This document shows, piece by piece, positions 1 through 8,587 of a stretch of 64,000 nt of DNA; within the stretch, counting starts at the first letter, position 1, and the number at the start of each line of letters is the position of its first letter. The translations under genes were made by a program, and so were the position numbers. Location of the stretch: positions 1-64,000 of the forward strand of contig JBEKIX010000001.1 of the NCBI GenBank assembly GCA_050011535.1, in the 5' to 3' direction. The stretch comes from JAFNAG01 sp050011535 (GTDB taxonomy: Bacteria; Acidobacteriota; UBA6911). Below the pieces are notes generated by a model. It saw nothing but the letters and a program-made list of their open reading frames with translations, made no database searches and was not told the DNA's origin.

Positions 1-2
1 AT

Positions 3-2963
3 TTCCTCGGCATCGCCTACCTGCAGGCAGGAAATGTGCAGCAGGGAGAGCCTGAAATTGTTACTTCGGCACGCCTCTACCCCGGCCTGTACTCGGCCTA
101 TCTTGCCCTTGCACAGGTGCGTTTGGGTGCCGGCGACGTTCAGGCGGCGATCAGTTACGCCACACAGGTCCTGAAGCTTAACTCTACGATGACCGAAGCG
201 CATCTAGTTCTGGGGACGGCCCTATTCAACACAAAGGATTACAACGGCGCCGCCGCCGAGCTCGAGGAATATGTTTCCAAGGTCCCGGACGATCCCAACG
301 GATTGTATCGGCTGGGCAGGGTCTATGCCGCCCAAAAAAAGGTGGATGAAGCCAAAAAGAAGATGATCCAGGCGCCGCTCGCGGAACTCGCGAGCCTGGA
401 TATCAGCATGAAAGCGCCCCAGGAAGCAATCCAGGAGGTGCTCAAAGCAATCGATCAAAACCCTCTGCAGGCGCGGCTGTACGAGATTCTCGGGCAGACC
501 TACCTGGCGACGAATGATCGTGACAAGGCAGAACAGGCGTACCTGAAGGCAGTTTCGCTTGATCCTAAGAACCCGAATGAGCGCCAGGTGTTGGCCGATT
601 TTTATGCGGCCACCGGCAAGACCGACAAGAGCATCGAGATCCTCCAGAATCTTTCCAAAGAGAGCCCTGCCGGCGGCCAGAGGTTGGGGGACATCTACCT
701 AAGCCAGAAAGCTTACGATAAGGCTACTGCCCTGGCAGACGAGACGCTCAAGAAGGATCCCAAAAACAGCGATGCGCTCGTCCTCAAAGGCCGTGTCCTC
801 ATGGCACAGAACAAGAAGCCGGAGGCGCTGGCCCAATTCCAGAGCGCGCTGAGCGCATCACCCAATTCGCCTGTGGCCCGATACTTTGTGGGTCTGGCCC
901 AGTTTCAGGCCGGAAATCGTGATGGCGCGGATAAGCAGTGGACGGAAGCCGCCCGCAATCCAGGGCGGACATACCAGCCGGTGCTCGCGCTTGCGGAACT
1001 GAGAGCGGATCGCGGCGATGCGGATGCAGCCATTCGCTATGCCCAGCAATCCCTGGCGATCGCACCCAGCCTGAACGAGCCTCATCTGGTTTTGGGAATT
1101 GCATACGGCATCAAGAAGGACTTTACCAATGCAGTGAGGGAACTCGAAGAGTATGTCAAGGCCAACCCCTCGGATCCGCGTGGCCAGGAACGCTTGGGAG
1201 CATTCTATTCCGCCCAGGGAAACTACGCGGGCGCGGAAAACCAGTTCAACGAGGCTCTCAAGGTGAATGCCGGATACAATGACGCTCTGGCAGGTCTCGC
1301 AAATCTGTATGTCACCCAGAAAAACCCCGAGAAAGCCATTCAGCGCCTGAACCAGCGATTGGCGCAGGTGACCGGTCCGCCCCAGGCACCCGTGTTCATG
1401 CTATTGGCTCAGGTCTACACTTCCCAAAAAGATATTGCCCATGCCGAAGAGTCGTATCAGAAGGCCCTGCAGGCTGATCCCAAAAACACATCGGCGCCCT
1501 TGGCGCTGGCAGACTTCTACGAGCGCAACGCCAAGCCGGACAAGAGCGCACAAGTTCTGCAGGCCGTGTCACAGAAGGATCCCGGCAATGTGATGCTCAA
1601 GAAACGTCTCGCTACTCTGTATATGCAACAAAATACGCCGGACAAGGGAATTCCGATTCTCGATGAGATCATCAAAGCCAACCCAAAGGACACCGAGGCC
1701 CGTATCCTGCGCACGCGCCTGCTCGATGCGCAAGGAAAGTTTGATGACGCCATTACTGAGGCACAGACCGCGGTCCATAATGACGCTAACTCAGCGGCAG
1801 CGCGTTTCGCACTCGGCTTGGCCTATTATGCAAAGGATCGCAGGTCACCCCAGGTCGAAGCCGCATGGAACGAAGCGATCGGCGTCGACCCCAGATTCAC
1901 TCCCGCCTATCTCTCTCTGGCTCAGCTCAAACTGGACAGCGGTGATAATGCGGCGGCCTTGCAGTATGCCCGGCAGGCACTGCGGGTGAATCCCAATCTC
2001 AACGAGGCCCATATGCTCATGGGAACCGCCATGGGCAATTCAAAGGATTACGCTCACGCCGTGGCGGAATTCGAAGCTTACCTGACGGCCAGTCCGGACA
2101 ATTCCACCGCTCAATATCGGCTTGCGATAGCCTATTCTGCAATGGGGAACAACCCCAAGGCAGAACAGCTTCTGAACGACGCCCTCAAGGCGGATCCGAA
2201 TCGAACGGAAAGTCTGACTGCACTGGTGAACATCGCACTCATTCAGAAGAATCCTGCGAAGGCTCTTCAACGTGTCAACGAACAGATCGCGCGCTATCCG
2301 AAGCAGCCACAACTGTACGAATTGCAGGGACAGGTCTACACCGTCCAGAGGGACTTCCCAAGAGCGGAACAGGCATACCGGAAAGCCCTTTCCATCGACA
2401 ACAACAGGCTTGCCGCTTATACCTTGCTGGGACAGCTTTTCATGGCGCAGAACTCGGGTGACAAGGCGATTAAAGAATTTGAGAACGCCATCAAGCTCAA
2501 TCCGAAGTCGCCGCAGACGTGGACCGTCCTGGGAACTCTTTATGACGCGCAAAAGAACATGCCCAAAGCAATGGAGAGCTACCGCGCGGCCTTGAAAATC
2601 GATCCTCAGTCCGGAGCGGCCGCAAACAACCTCGCGTGGGACCTGGCTGATAGCGGAGGAAACCTCGATGACGCGCTCAACTATGCCCGCATTGCTCAGA
2701 ACAAAATGCCCGATTCGACCAATATCACAGACACAGTGGCGTGGGTGTATTACAAGCGGGGCGCCATCAAGACGGCCATCGATCTGCTCAAAGGCTGCGT
2801 GGACAAGGAGCCGCAAAACGCCGTTTTCCAATTCCACCTGGGGATGAGTTATTTCAAGAACGGCCAAAGGACCGAGGCGCGCACAGCTTTGATGCAGGCG
2901 CTTAAGCTCAATCCGAATTTCCCCGGCGCCGATGAAGCGAAGAGCACGTTGGCAAAGCTGTAG
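3..2963 (+). CDS. Large TPR-repeat protein, 5' truncated by window edge (possible PEP-CTERM-system TPR protein)
   Basis: The reading frame is open from base 3 and already shows TPR sequence (FLGIAYLQAGN) before the first possible start, GTG 36, so the real start lies upstream of the window. About 985 residues are visible. They are almost entirely tandem 34-residue tetratricopeptide repeats of the pattern A-LG-Y---G----A---, and the gene ends at TAG 2963. No catalytic domain is seen. TPR arrays act as protein-protein scaffolds. The next genes are PEP-CTERM substrates, a TIGR03790-type protein and a CPBP protease, so this may be the TPR protein that accompanies exosortase systems (PrsT/TIGR02917-like). 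That assignment is inferred from length and context, and the N-terminus with any lipobox is missing. The last 120 or so residues resemble the C-terminal TPR region of the gene at 5854-7680. Confidence 0.85.
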   Translation, partial: FLGIAYLQAGNVQQGEPEIVTSARLYPGLYSAYLALAQVRLGAGDVQAAISYATQVLKLNSTMTEAHLVLGTALFNTKDYNGAAAELEEYVSKVPDDPNGLYRLGRVYAAQKKVDEAKKKMIQAPLAELASLDISMKAPQEAIQEVLKAIDQNPLQARLYEILGQTYLATNDRDKAEQAYLKAVSLDPKNPNERQVLADFYAATGKTDKSIEILQNLSKESPAGGQRLGDIYLSQKAYDKATALADETLKKDPKNSDALVLKGRVLMAQNKKPEALAQFQSALSASPNSPVARYFVGLAQFQAGNRDGADKQWTEAARNPGRTYQPVLALAELRADRGDADAAIRYAQQSLAIAPSLNEPHLVLGIAYGIKKDFTNAVRELEEYVKANPSDPRGQERLGAFYSAQGNYAGAENQFNEALKVNAGYNDALAGLANLYVTQKNPEKAIQRLNQRLAQVTGPPQAPVFMLLAQVYTSQKDIAHAEESYQKALQADPKNTSAPLALADFYERNAKPDKSAQVLQAVSQKDPGNVMLKKRLATLYMQQNTPDKGIPILDEIIKANPKDTEARILRTRLLDAQGKFDDAITEAQTAVHNDANSAAARFALGLAYYAKDRRSPQVEAAWNEAIGVDPRFTPAYLSLAQLKLDSGDNAAALQYARQALRVNPNLNEAHMLMGTAMGNSKDYAHAVAEFEAYLTASPDNSTAQYRLAIAYSAMGNNPKAEQLLNDALKADPNRTESLTALVNIALIQKNPAKALQRVNEQIARYPKQPQLYELQGQVYTVQRDFPRAEQAYRKALSIDNNRLAAYTLLGQLFMAQNSGDKAIKEFENAIKLNPKSPQTWTVLGTLYDAQKNMPKAMESYRAALKIDPQSGAAANNLAWDLADSGGNLDDALNYARIAQNKMPDSTNITDTVAWVYYKRGAIKTAIDLLKGCVDKEPQNAVFQFHLGMSYFKNGQRTEARTALMQALKLNPNFPGADEAKSTLAKL

Positions 2964-3080
2964 AATCTTAGGGCTGCGCATCAGATCAGAGTATCAACCC
3001 GGAGCTTCAGCAGCGCGGATCTCCCATTAGAAGCAGCCTCTCATGCGCTTGGGACGCACGACAAATTACCACGCACAAAA

Positions 3081-3108
3081 AAGCCCTGGCAGTTTCCTGC
3101 CAGGGCTT
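3081..3108 (-). terminator. Intrinsic terminator of the first PEP-CTERM gene
   Basis: Perfect 12-bp arms (AAGCCCTGGCAG at 3081-3092 and its complement at 3097-3108) flank a 4-base loop. Read on the minus strand the hairpin is followed by a run of T. It lies 31 bp past the stop of the gene at 3140-3949. Confidence 0.85.
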
Positions 3109-3139
3109 GTTCATGCGGCCGCTTCAAAGCCAACCGAAA

Positions 3140-3949
3140 CTACTTTCGCAGACGCCGGCCGAATCCAGCCAAACCCAACAGGCCGCCGCCAACCAGCAGC
3201 AGGCTCGCAGGCTCTGGGATCGGACTGGGCCTGATTTGTTTGTCTTTGCTGATCTCAAACGAGCCCCCCGCAGCAATCGTGACATCCCACTCGTAAGCCC
3301 AGGTGACATCTCCGGGGCCGGCAGTACTCACATCATTGAGGACAACCGCTGTGCTGGAATTCTCCAACCGATAGAGGGTCGAATCGTAGAAACCTGCCTC
3401 ATAACGATTTGGAGCTGGCGTGACTACGGTCTCGCTGAGAACAGCTCCTGTAAGACTACTCTGGTCCGCCTTGTTAAGAGTGAGCGCGACAGATTGCCCG
3501 CCAGGAGTGCCGTTCAGATCGAAATCCGAGTATTGGTAAAAGTGGAAAACCAGAGGCGCGGTGCTATTATTATTGATTGCAATCTGCTCTGCTACGTCGG
3601 CCGTCTTGCTTCCCGAAGTGCCACCAATCAAAGAATACACAACCTCGATATCGAAGCTTGCTCCGCTATAATCGACGTCCAAAACCTTCGAAGTCTGCGC
3701 CCAGATATCCGGCGCGCTCAGCTTATCAATCGACTGCGTCGGGCCGTTACCCACACTGTACCAGAACCACTGCTGATAGAGCTGATTGACGCCATCCACA
3801 AGCCATTCATTTGCCCCAGCCTGTGAAGTGAGATCAACCACAAGAGTCGAATTCTTGTTATTAAGGGTCACCACCGTCGTCGCCCAGGCCGACCCGAGAC
3901 CTAAAGTCACAAAAAACATTGCCAAAGAAAATGCTAAGAACCGTTTCAT
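3140..3949 (-). CDS. PEP-CTERM sorting domain protein (paralogue 1)
   Basis: Secreted protein of 269 residues. ATG 3949 was chosen because GGAGGA sits just upstream and the protein then begins MKRFLAFSLAMFF, a clear signal peptide ending near SAWA. An in-frame ATG at 3988 would add 13 unlikely residues. The C-terminus has the full PEP-CTERM signature: PEP (in PIPEPASLLL), a Gly/Leu-rich membrane segment and a basic RRLRK tail. Proteins with this tail are handled by exosortase and exported to the surface or matrix. The middle is a beta-rich domain without a family I can name. It aligns along its length with the protein at 4429-5256 (shared NKNST, WFWY and GPGDVTWA-EW motifs). It has its own terminator at 3081-3108. 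Confidence 0.92.
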   Translation of the reverse strand: MKRFLAFSLAMFFVTLGLGSAWATTVVTLNNKNSTLVVDLTSQAGANEWLVDGVNQLYQQWFWYSVGNGPTQSIDKLSAPDIWAQTSKVLDVDYSGASFDIEVVYSLIGGTSGSKTADVAEQIAINNNSTAPLVFHFYQYSDFDLNGTPGGQSVALTLNKADQSSLTGAVLSETVVTPAPNRYEAGFYDSTLYRLENSSTAVVLNDVSTAGPGDVTWAYEWDVTIAAGGSFEISKDKQIRPSPIPEPASLLLVGGGLLGLAGFGRRLRK

Positions 3950-4374
3950 AAAATCCTCCATTTTATCTAGCCTCAGCCGGGGCTGCAAATCGTTTGACTC
4001 TCTGGCTGATGTTGACCTTTAGCAGCTTGTCGCTGCGTTGCACTTCAACCGCTTATATTGCAATCGCCGTGCCAATTCGCAGAATTCCAGGGTCACGATC
4101 TGTATCATGTGGCCTTTCATATGCTTGAGGGAAGAATGCGAAAGAGCCCTTCCGCTCAAACACAGAACCGCTGGGGACGCACTGTAAACCCTCCCTTACA
4201 CAATCACCGCCACAGGAGTTGTCCCCAAACCCATGGAAAGACGTCGGCGATGTCGGATCCATTCACTGATCAAATCTTTCAGGATTCTGTAGGCAGCTGG
4301 GCCGGCACTTCGGTGCCACTCATGGAAGGTGATGAAGTGGTCACTACTTCAGAAAAGTGGGCAAAAACCAAAAA

Positions 4375-4402
4375 GGGTCTTGATGGTTTCCCACCAAGAC
4401 CC
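4375..4402 (-). terminator. Intrinsic terminator of the second PEP-CTERM gene
   Basis: GGGTCTTGATGG at 4375-4386 pairs with CCACCAAGACCC at 4391-4402 (one mismatch or wobble, 4-base loop). On the minus strand it is followed by TTTTTGGTTTTTG. It is 27 bp beyond the stop of the gene at 4429-5256. Confidence 0.8.
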
Positions 4403-4428
4403 CCGTGAACCTCAAATTGGATTCGGGC

Positions 4429-5256
4429 TTATTTCCTGGCGCGCAGCTTGCGCCCAAATCCTGCAAGAGCCATCAATCCGCCGCCAACGAGAATCAAGCT
4501 CGTCGGTTCAGGAACAGGCACCGTTCTGATATTCTTGTCGGCGCCGATAATCATAGAGCTTCCATTCCCGCTAGCCGCCAGAACTTGATCCCATTCGAAC
4601 GCCCAGGTAACATCGCCAGGGCCCGCCGCGTTGGTATCATTGAGTGTGATGGGAGCCCCTGAATTCAGACGATTAACAGTATTGGGGTAATAATCAGCCT
4701 CCCAGCGCTGTGGAGTCTGGGTTACTACGGTATCGCCTATTATTCCCTTTGAGGAATTCACCTGAATCGCCTCGTGCGGTGATGTTCCAGGCAGCTGCAC
4801 CGCATCAAGGGTAGAGGTGCCGCCGAGGTCGAAGTCCGTATACATGTAGAAGTGGAAGTCCAGGGCGGAGCTGCCGGTGTTACTGATAGAAATCTGTTCC
4901 GAGACGTCGGAAGTCCCACTCCCCCAATTACCTCCAAGCAACGAATACACAATATCGATCTCGAAGCCTGCTCCAGAATAAGTGGCCTCCAACAGGCTCT
5001 TAGTGTGGCCATAGTCAGTCAGGGTCAGCGTTTCAATCGACTGCAGCGGCGTGTCACCCACACGATACCAGAACCACTCCTGAAAAAGCTGGCTGGTGCC
5101 GTCCATAAGCCATTGATAGGCCCCTTCCTGAGAACCCAGGTCAACTGCAAAGGTCGAGTTTTTGTTGGTTAGGGTCACCAATGGGGTGGCAAAAGCAGAA
5201 CCTAGCCCCCAAAGCAGAAGAATCATTGCTAAGCCGATTATTAGGGACCGTTTCAT
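4429..5256 (-). CDS. PEP-CTERM sorting domain protein (paralogue 2)
   Basis: Secreted protein of 275 residues. The start codons ATGATG at 5259 and 5256 follow AGGAGG. 5256 gives better spacing and the protein MKRSLIIGLAMILLLWGLG, a signal peptide. The in-frame ATG at 5343 lacks support. The C-terminal sorting tag reads PVPEPTSLIL, then a Gly-rich membrane helix, then RKLRARK. It is a paralogue of the protein at 3140-3949, with conserved NKNST, WFWY, DFHFYMYTDFDL and GPGDVTWAFEW segments. The two genes are separated by about 480 bp that has no gene I can support, and each ends in its own hairpin, so they are probably transcribed separately. The biochemical function is unknown. Surface attachment through exosortase is inferred from the tag. 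Confidence 0.92.
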   Translation of the reverse strand: MKRSLIIGLAMILLLWGLGSAFATPLVTLTNKNSTFAVDLGSQEGAYQWLMDGTSQLFQEWFWYRVGDTPLQSIETLTLTDYGHTKSLLEATYSGAGFEIDIVYSLLGGNWGSGTSDVSEQISISNTGSSALDFHFYMYTDFDLGGTSTLDAVQLPGTSPHEAIQVNSSKGIIGDTVVTQTPQRWEADYYPNTVNRLNSGAPITLNDTNAAGPGDVTWAFEWDQVLAASGNGSSMIIGADKNIRTVPVPEPTSLILVGGGLMALAGFGRKLRARK

Positions 5257-5703
5257 CATGTCCTCCTTGGACTTCAGCCGGAACATTGGATGACTAGAGC
5301 CGGCTGATTGACACTCTCGCGACTCAAAATCTTCGCGTTTCACTACTAACTAAGCAAGCCCTGTGCCAAACAAGAGGAAGATTATTCATTCACTGATAAC
5401 ATCTTATTATTCACATATTTAAAAGGTACCAACCCAAGAGGCCTCCGGGAGAGCTGTTGTCCAAGCCCCTAAGGATTGTAAAGTTCTAGTACACTTTTTC
5501 GACCCGATTTCCTCCAAAATCGCCATAAAGCGTTTGTTGGTTTAGAGTTAGCAAACAAACGCCCCTTGGAAAATCTTTTTACAGTTTGAAAGAACGCGCG
5601 GGATCATGTTGACAACCGGCGCGCGATGCTTTGTAAATATTTGTATTATTGTAACTTATTGTGCTGGTACTTCAGACGGGACCTGCGATTGCGGGGTTGC
5701 CGA

Positions 5704-5816
5704 CGCAAACCTCAAAGGCTCAAAGTACTCGAAGAATCTCCAAGAGGCATTGGCTTCCGATCCGGCAGGCTTCCTTGGAGGTCTTCGATCTCTTCGAGCC
5801 TTTGAAGTTGCTTTCG
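5704..5816. repeat. Intergenic inverted repeat, copy 1 of a two-copy family
   Basis: Left arm from 5704 (GCAAACCTCAAAGGCTCAAAG) and right arm to 5816 (TCTTCGAGCCTTTGAAGTTGC) are imperfect complements of about 43 bp. The arms and the downstream flank (gtcatt-ttccga ... taaactgttaccaatt-cgg, to about 5873) match the element at 36341-36655. The element sits just beyond the stop of the gene at 5854-7680. No coding capacity is seen. The rest of 5344-5853 shows no gene I can support. Confidence 0.75.
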
Positions 5817-5853
5817 TCATTATTCCGAGGATACCAAATCCTCGTTGCTGCAG

Positions 5854-7680
5854 CTAAACTGTTACCAATTCCGGAATCTTTATCAGAGCTCGCAGGCGGA
5901 CCACCTCATCCGTGCCATCCAGCTTGGGATCGAGTTCCAAGGCAAGGGCCAACTCCTGCGAGGCTTGAAGTATCTGGCCCGTCTCAGCCGAAACTACCGC
6001 AAAATGGAGGTGGATTTCAGCATGCTGGGGGGCTCTTGGAGCGACAGACTCGAGCAAGCTCTTTGCCTGCTCGTTTTTGCCCAGGAGGTGATAGATCCAA
6101 GCCAAGGTATCGCCAATGCTTACGTCAGTCTTGACAAGGTTGTAAGCCAGTTCAGCCAGAGGCAAGGCGTCCTGCGGTGAGTTCTTCCGCACTGCCAGGT
6201 CGTAGGCGAGGTTGTTGAGCGCAAGAGCATTCTTCGGTTCCAGCTCCACCGTCTTTCGATAGCGCTCGATGGCTTTGTCGTAATCCTTCAGCTGGTCGTA
6301 GACCGTTCCCAGAATGAGTTGAGCCGAGGCAATCTTATCGTTGCGCGCGGTTGCAGTCTCAAGCACCTGTCGGGCGCCTGCAAGATCCTCCTTCGATACC
6401 AGCACCTGGGCGTGAAGGAGCTGCTTGATCATATCCTGATCAAGGGCGTTCGAACCCGACTGCGACGACAAGGCCAGGCGCACCAGCCGGTCTGAGAAGT
6501 ATCCCGGAAGCCCAGTATCGGGATCTATTCCCTTGTCGATTTGCTGGGCACTCAGTGAATTGGTTCGGAAGGGCGCGCATAAAGGATCGCCCACAACAAC
6601 GGTCTGCCAGCTCAGATAGGGCATGGCCAGATAGTAGGACTCAACCAGGTTAAAACCTGACAAGTAAGCCGGGAACAAGACGTTGGGCCGGATGGTGGCT
6701 TCCAGATAAGGCTCCGCAACATGCGCGGCGATTCCGGTAACCCCATCACGAATAAGATCTCCTGCGAGCGATTGAGGAGAATTGCTGAAATAAGTTTTCC
6801 TGTTCTCCCATGTTCCGATATTCCAGTCCGCCGGCGGCTCGGTGAACGTGCGCCCGTCCGAACTCACAAACATGCCCGCCAGAGCGCCAGGCACGAAGCC
6901 GAGGTTGAAATGCCGGATCTTGATCACAGGGTCGTTCGATCCCCATGAATAATATCCAAGGACTCCGGTCTCGTCTTTGAGTACGGCCGCGGATGTGTCG
7001 ATCACCACGCGGTCCGAGAACCCGTTCACATTCATCCAATCGGCGGTAGCCTGCAACCATTTGTCGCCCTTGTCGTTGGGCGAACCTTTCTGATCCAGAA
7101 GAATCTTCCCGTCTTTTTTCGGGGAAAAACCGCGATCGATCAACCCACGAATGTCCGCGCTCGTATATCCGTCAAGCCTGGCCACGAGATAGATGTCGAA
7201 ACCCTGATGAGTAAACTGGACCGCCCGGTTGACGGGGTTCTCTCCGAGAAAGTACGGATTGTTGATCGGTCCCGGAAGGGGCACCTGAACGCGGGTCAGC
7301 TTGCGATACAGCAGAGTCAGCTCTGAATCGACGCTTGCTACCGTGCCGCTCGCACCGGAGGTTCCTTGAACCCTGAGCGGCATGCCCTTTGTCAGCACGA
7401 AATAGAGGATGCGATCCTGGGCCGCATTCTTGCTGAGCCAAACGGCAATCGGATTTTCGATCTGGCGGCTGAAATCCTCGCGTGAGATCTCGTCTGTCTG
7501 GGCCGTTTTTACCCGCAATACATTCTGTTCCGTGATCCCCCGCTTTTGGGCATAATACTGGCCTATTTCCAGGGAAACAGGGCTTGCTTCATTTAATATC
7601 AAAAGTACATTTTCCGGAGATTGCGCCTGCGCGGCGCCTGCAAAAATCAAGCAAAGAAAAAAAGTTCTCATGGTTTTCAT
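5854..7680 (-). CDS. TIGR03790-type exported protein with C-terminal TPR repeats
   Basis: Exported protein of 608 residues. I chose ATG 7680 because it begins MKTMRTFFLCLIFAGAAQA, a signal peptide. The upstream in-frame ATG 7764 would overlap the divergent gene at 7753. Residues about 20-400 match what I remember of TIGR03790: an early VLLILNEASP segment, YYAQKRGI, then YFVLTKGMPLRV and a late VVVGDPLCAPF. That uncharacterised family is reported almost only from genomes with exosortase. Residues about 450-590 are TPR repeats (LNNLAYDLA, IGDTLAWIY) that resemble the C-terminus of the large TPR protein at 3-2963. No catalytic residues can be assigned. The neighbourhood (PEP-CTERM proteins, CPBP protease) agrees with a role in PEP-CTERM biology, but the activity is unknown. 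Confidence 0.82.
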   Translation of the reverse strand: MKTMRTFFLCLIFAGAAQAQSPENVLLILNEASPVSLEIGQYYAQKRGITEQNVLRVKTAQTDEISREDFSRQIENPIAVWLSKNAAQDRILYFVLTKGMPLRVQGTSGASGTVASVDSELTLLYRKLTRVQVPLPGPINNPYFLGENPVNRAVQFTHQGFDIYLVARLDGYTSADIRGLIDRGFSPKKDGKILLDQKGSPNDKGDKWLQATADWMNVNGFSDRVVIDTSAAVLKDETGVLGYYSWGSNDPVIKIRHFNLGFVPGALAGMFVSSDGRTFTEPPADWNIGTWENRKTYFSNSPQSLAGDLIRDGVTGIAAHVAEPYLEATIRPNVLFPAYLSGFNLVESYYLAMPYLSWQTVVVGDPLCAPFRTNSLSAQQIDKGIDPDTGLPGYFSDRLVRLALSSQSGSNALDQDMIKQLLHAQVLVSKEDLAGARQVLETATARNDKIASAQLILGTVYDQLKDYDKAIERYRKTVELEPKNALALNNLAYDLAVRKNSPQDALPLAELAYNLVKTDVSIGDTLAWIYHLLGKNEQAKSLLESVAPRAPQHAEIHLHFAVVSAETGQILQASQELALALELDPKLDGTDEVVRLRALIKIPELVTV

Positions 7681-7752
7681 GGGTTCACTCGATTCGTGAT
7701 GGTACCATAAAGTCCTTGTGGGAGCGGACGCAGTCAGCCTAGAGATCAACTC

Positions 7753-8406
7753 ATGATAAAACATCCATCGGTCTCTTACATAGCACCATTTGCCGCATTT
7801 CTATTCTTTCTGGCCATCCGAGCCTACTTCCCTTCCGAGTATTTCATTCGCGTGATCGCTGTGACGGCACTCCTCATTTTACTGTCAAGGGGCGTCATTT
7901 CTCTTAAAGCACTTCGGCCTCTGCTCAGCGCCCTGGTCGGAGTCGCCGTGTTTCTGATTTGGATCGGGCCCGACTTTATCTGGCCCGCTTATCGGCAGCA
8001 TTGGCTGTTTCATAACAATCTGATAGGGGCGGCGCAAAGTTCGATCCCGGACGCGATGAGAGGCAACCCCTGGTTTCTTGCGGTCCGAGTCCTCGGATCC
8101 GTACTTCTTGTCCCAGTGATCGAAGAACTCTTCTGGCGTGGGTGGCTGATGCGCTATGCGATTTCCCCGAGGTTTGAGACCATCCGTCTGGGAACTTACT
8201 CTGCGTTTTCCTTTTGGATTACTGCGGTGCTGTTCGCCAGCGAGCACGGATCGTTCTGGGAAGTGGGTCTGGTGGCGGGGATCATCTATAACTGGTGGAT
8301 GTTGCGGACACACAGCCTGGGCGATTGCATCGCCGCCCATGCCGTGACCAACGCCTGTCTCGCCGCGTACGTGATCGCCGCGGGGCAATGGCAGTTCTGG
8401 CTGTAG
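7753..8406 (+). CDS. CPBP (CAAX-like) intramembrane protease, exosortase-associated type (TIGR03008-like)
   Basis: Integral membrane protein of 217 residues with about six hydrophobic segments. The catalytic motifs of the CPBP/Abi family are present: EELFWRGWLMR (EExxxR) near residue 121, an SEHG segment near residue 158, and HAVTNA near residue 197. These glutamates and histidines form the proposed glutamate-type active site in the membrane. WIGPDFIWP near residue 73 is typical of the subgroup described as CAAX prenyl protease-related in PEP-CTERM genomes. It is transcribed away from the TIGR03790-type gene, leaving a 72-bp promoter gap. It may process sorted proteins after or alongside exosortase, which is an inference from context. 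Confidence 0.85.
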   Translation: MIKHPSVSYIAPFAAFLFFLAIRAYFPSEYFIRVIAVTALLILLSRGVISLKALRPLLSALVGVAVFLIWIGPDFIWPAYRQHWLFHNNLIGAAQSSIPDAMRGNPWFLAVRVLGSVLLVPVIEELFWRGWLMRYAISPRFETIRLGTYSAFSFWITAVLFASEHGSFWEVGLVAGIIYNWWMLRTHSLGDCIAAHAVTNACLAAYVIAAGQWQFWL

Positions 8407-8476
8407 TCAGGAGCTCCTACGCAAAAATGTGGAAATACTGATGGATACTGCCGATAAAGTACGGGTGTCGCTGACA

Positions 8477-8503
8477 AGAAATTGGTGACAGTCACCAATT
8501 TCT
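8477..8503. repeat. GGTGAC-a-GTCACC palindrome
   Basis: Perfect 13-bp arms (AGAAATTGGTGAC and complement) around a single central A, 71 bp past the stop of the protease gene. The same core occurs at 19426-19517 and 20745-20767, so it is a dispersed palindromic repeat. It resembles REP-type elements. A terminator role is possible but there is no T-run. Confidence 0.7.
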
Positions 8504-8587
8504 GAACACTAATGCTCCAGGCGTTTTAACGTCCTGACTCTGTTGCCGTGATATTCTTGCTGTAGGCCATGAGGTGAGGTAGCGCCA

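Noticed and set aside
2040..2981. Minus-strand open frame of 313 codons under the large TPR gene
   Set aside because: It is antisense to a clear TPR repeat array and its composition is not protein-like; the repeated codon pattern of the TPR gene creates it.
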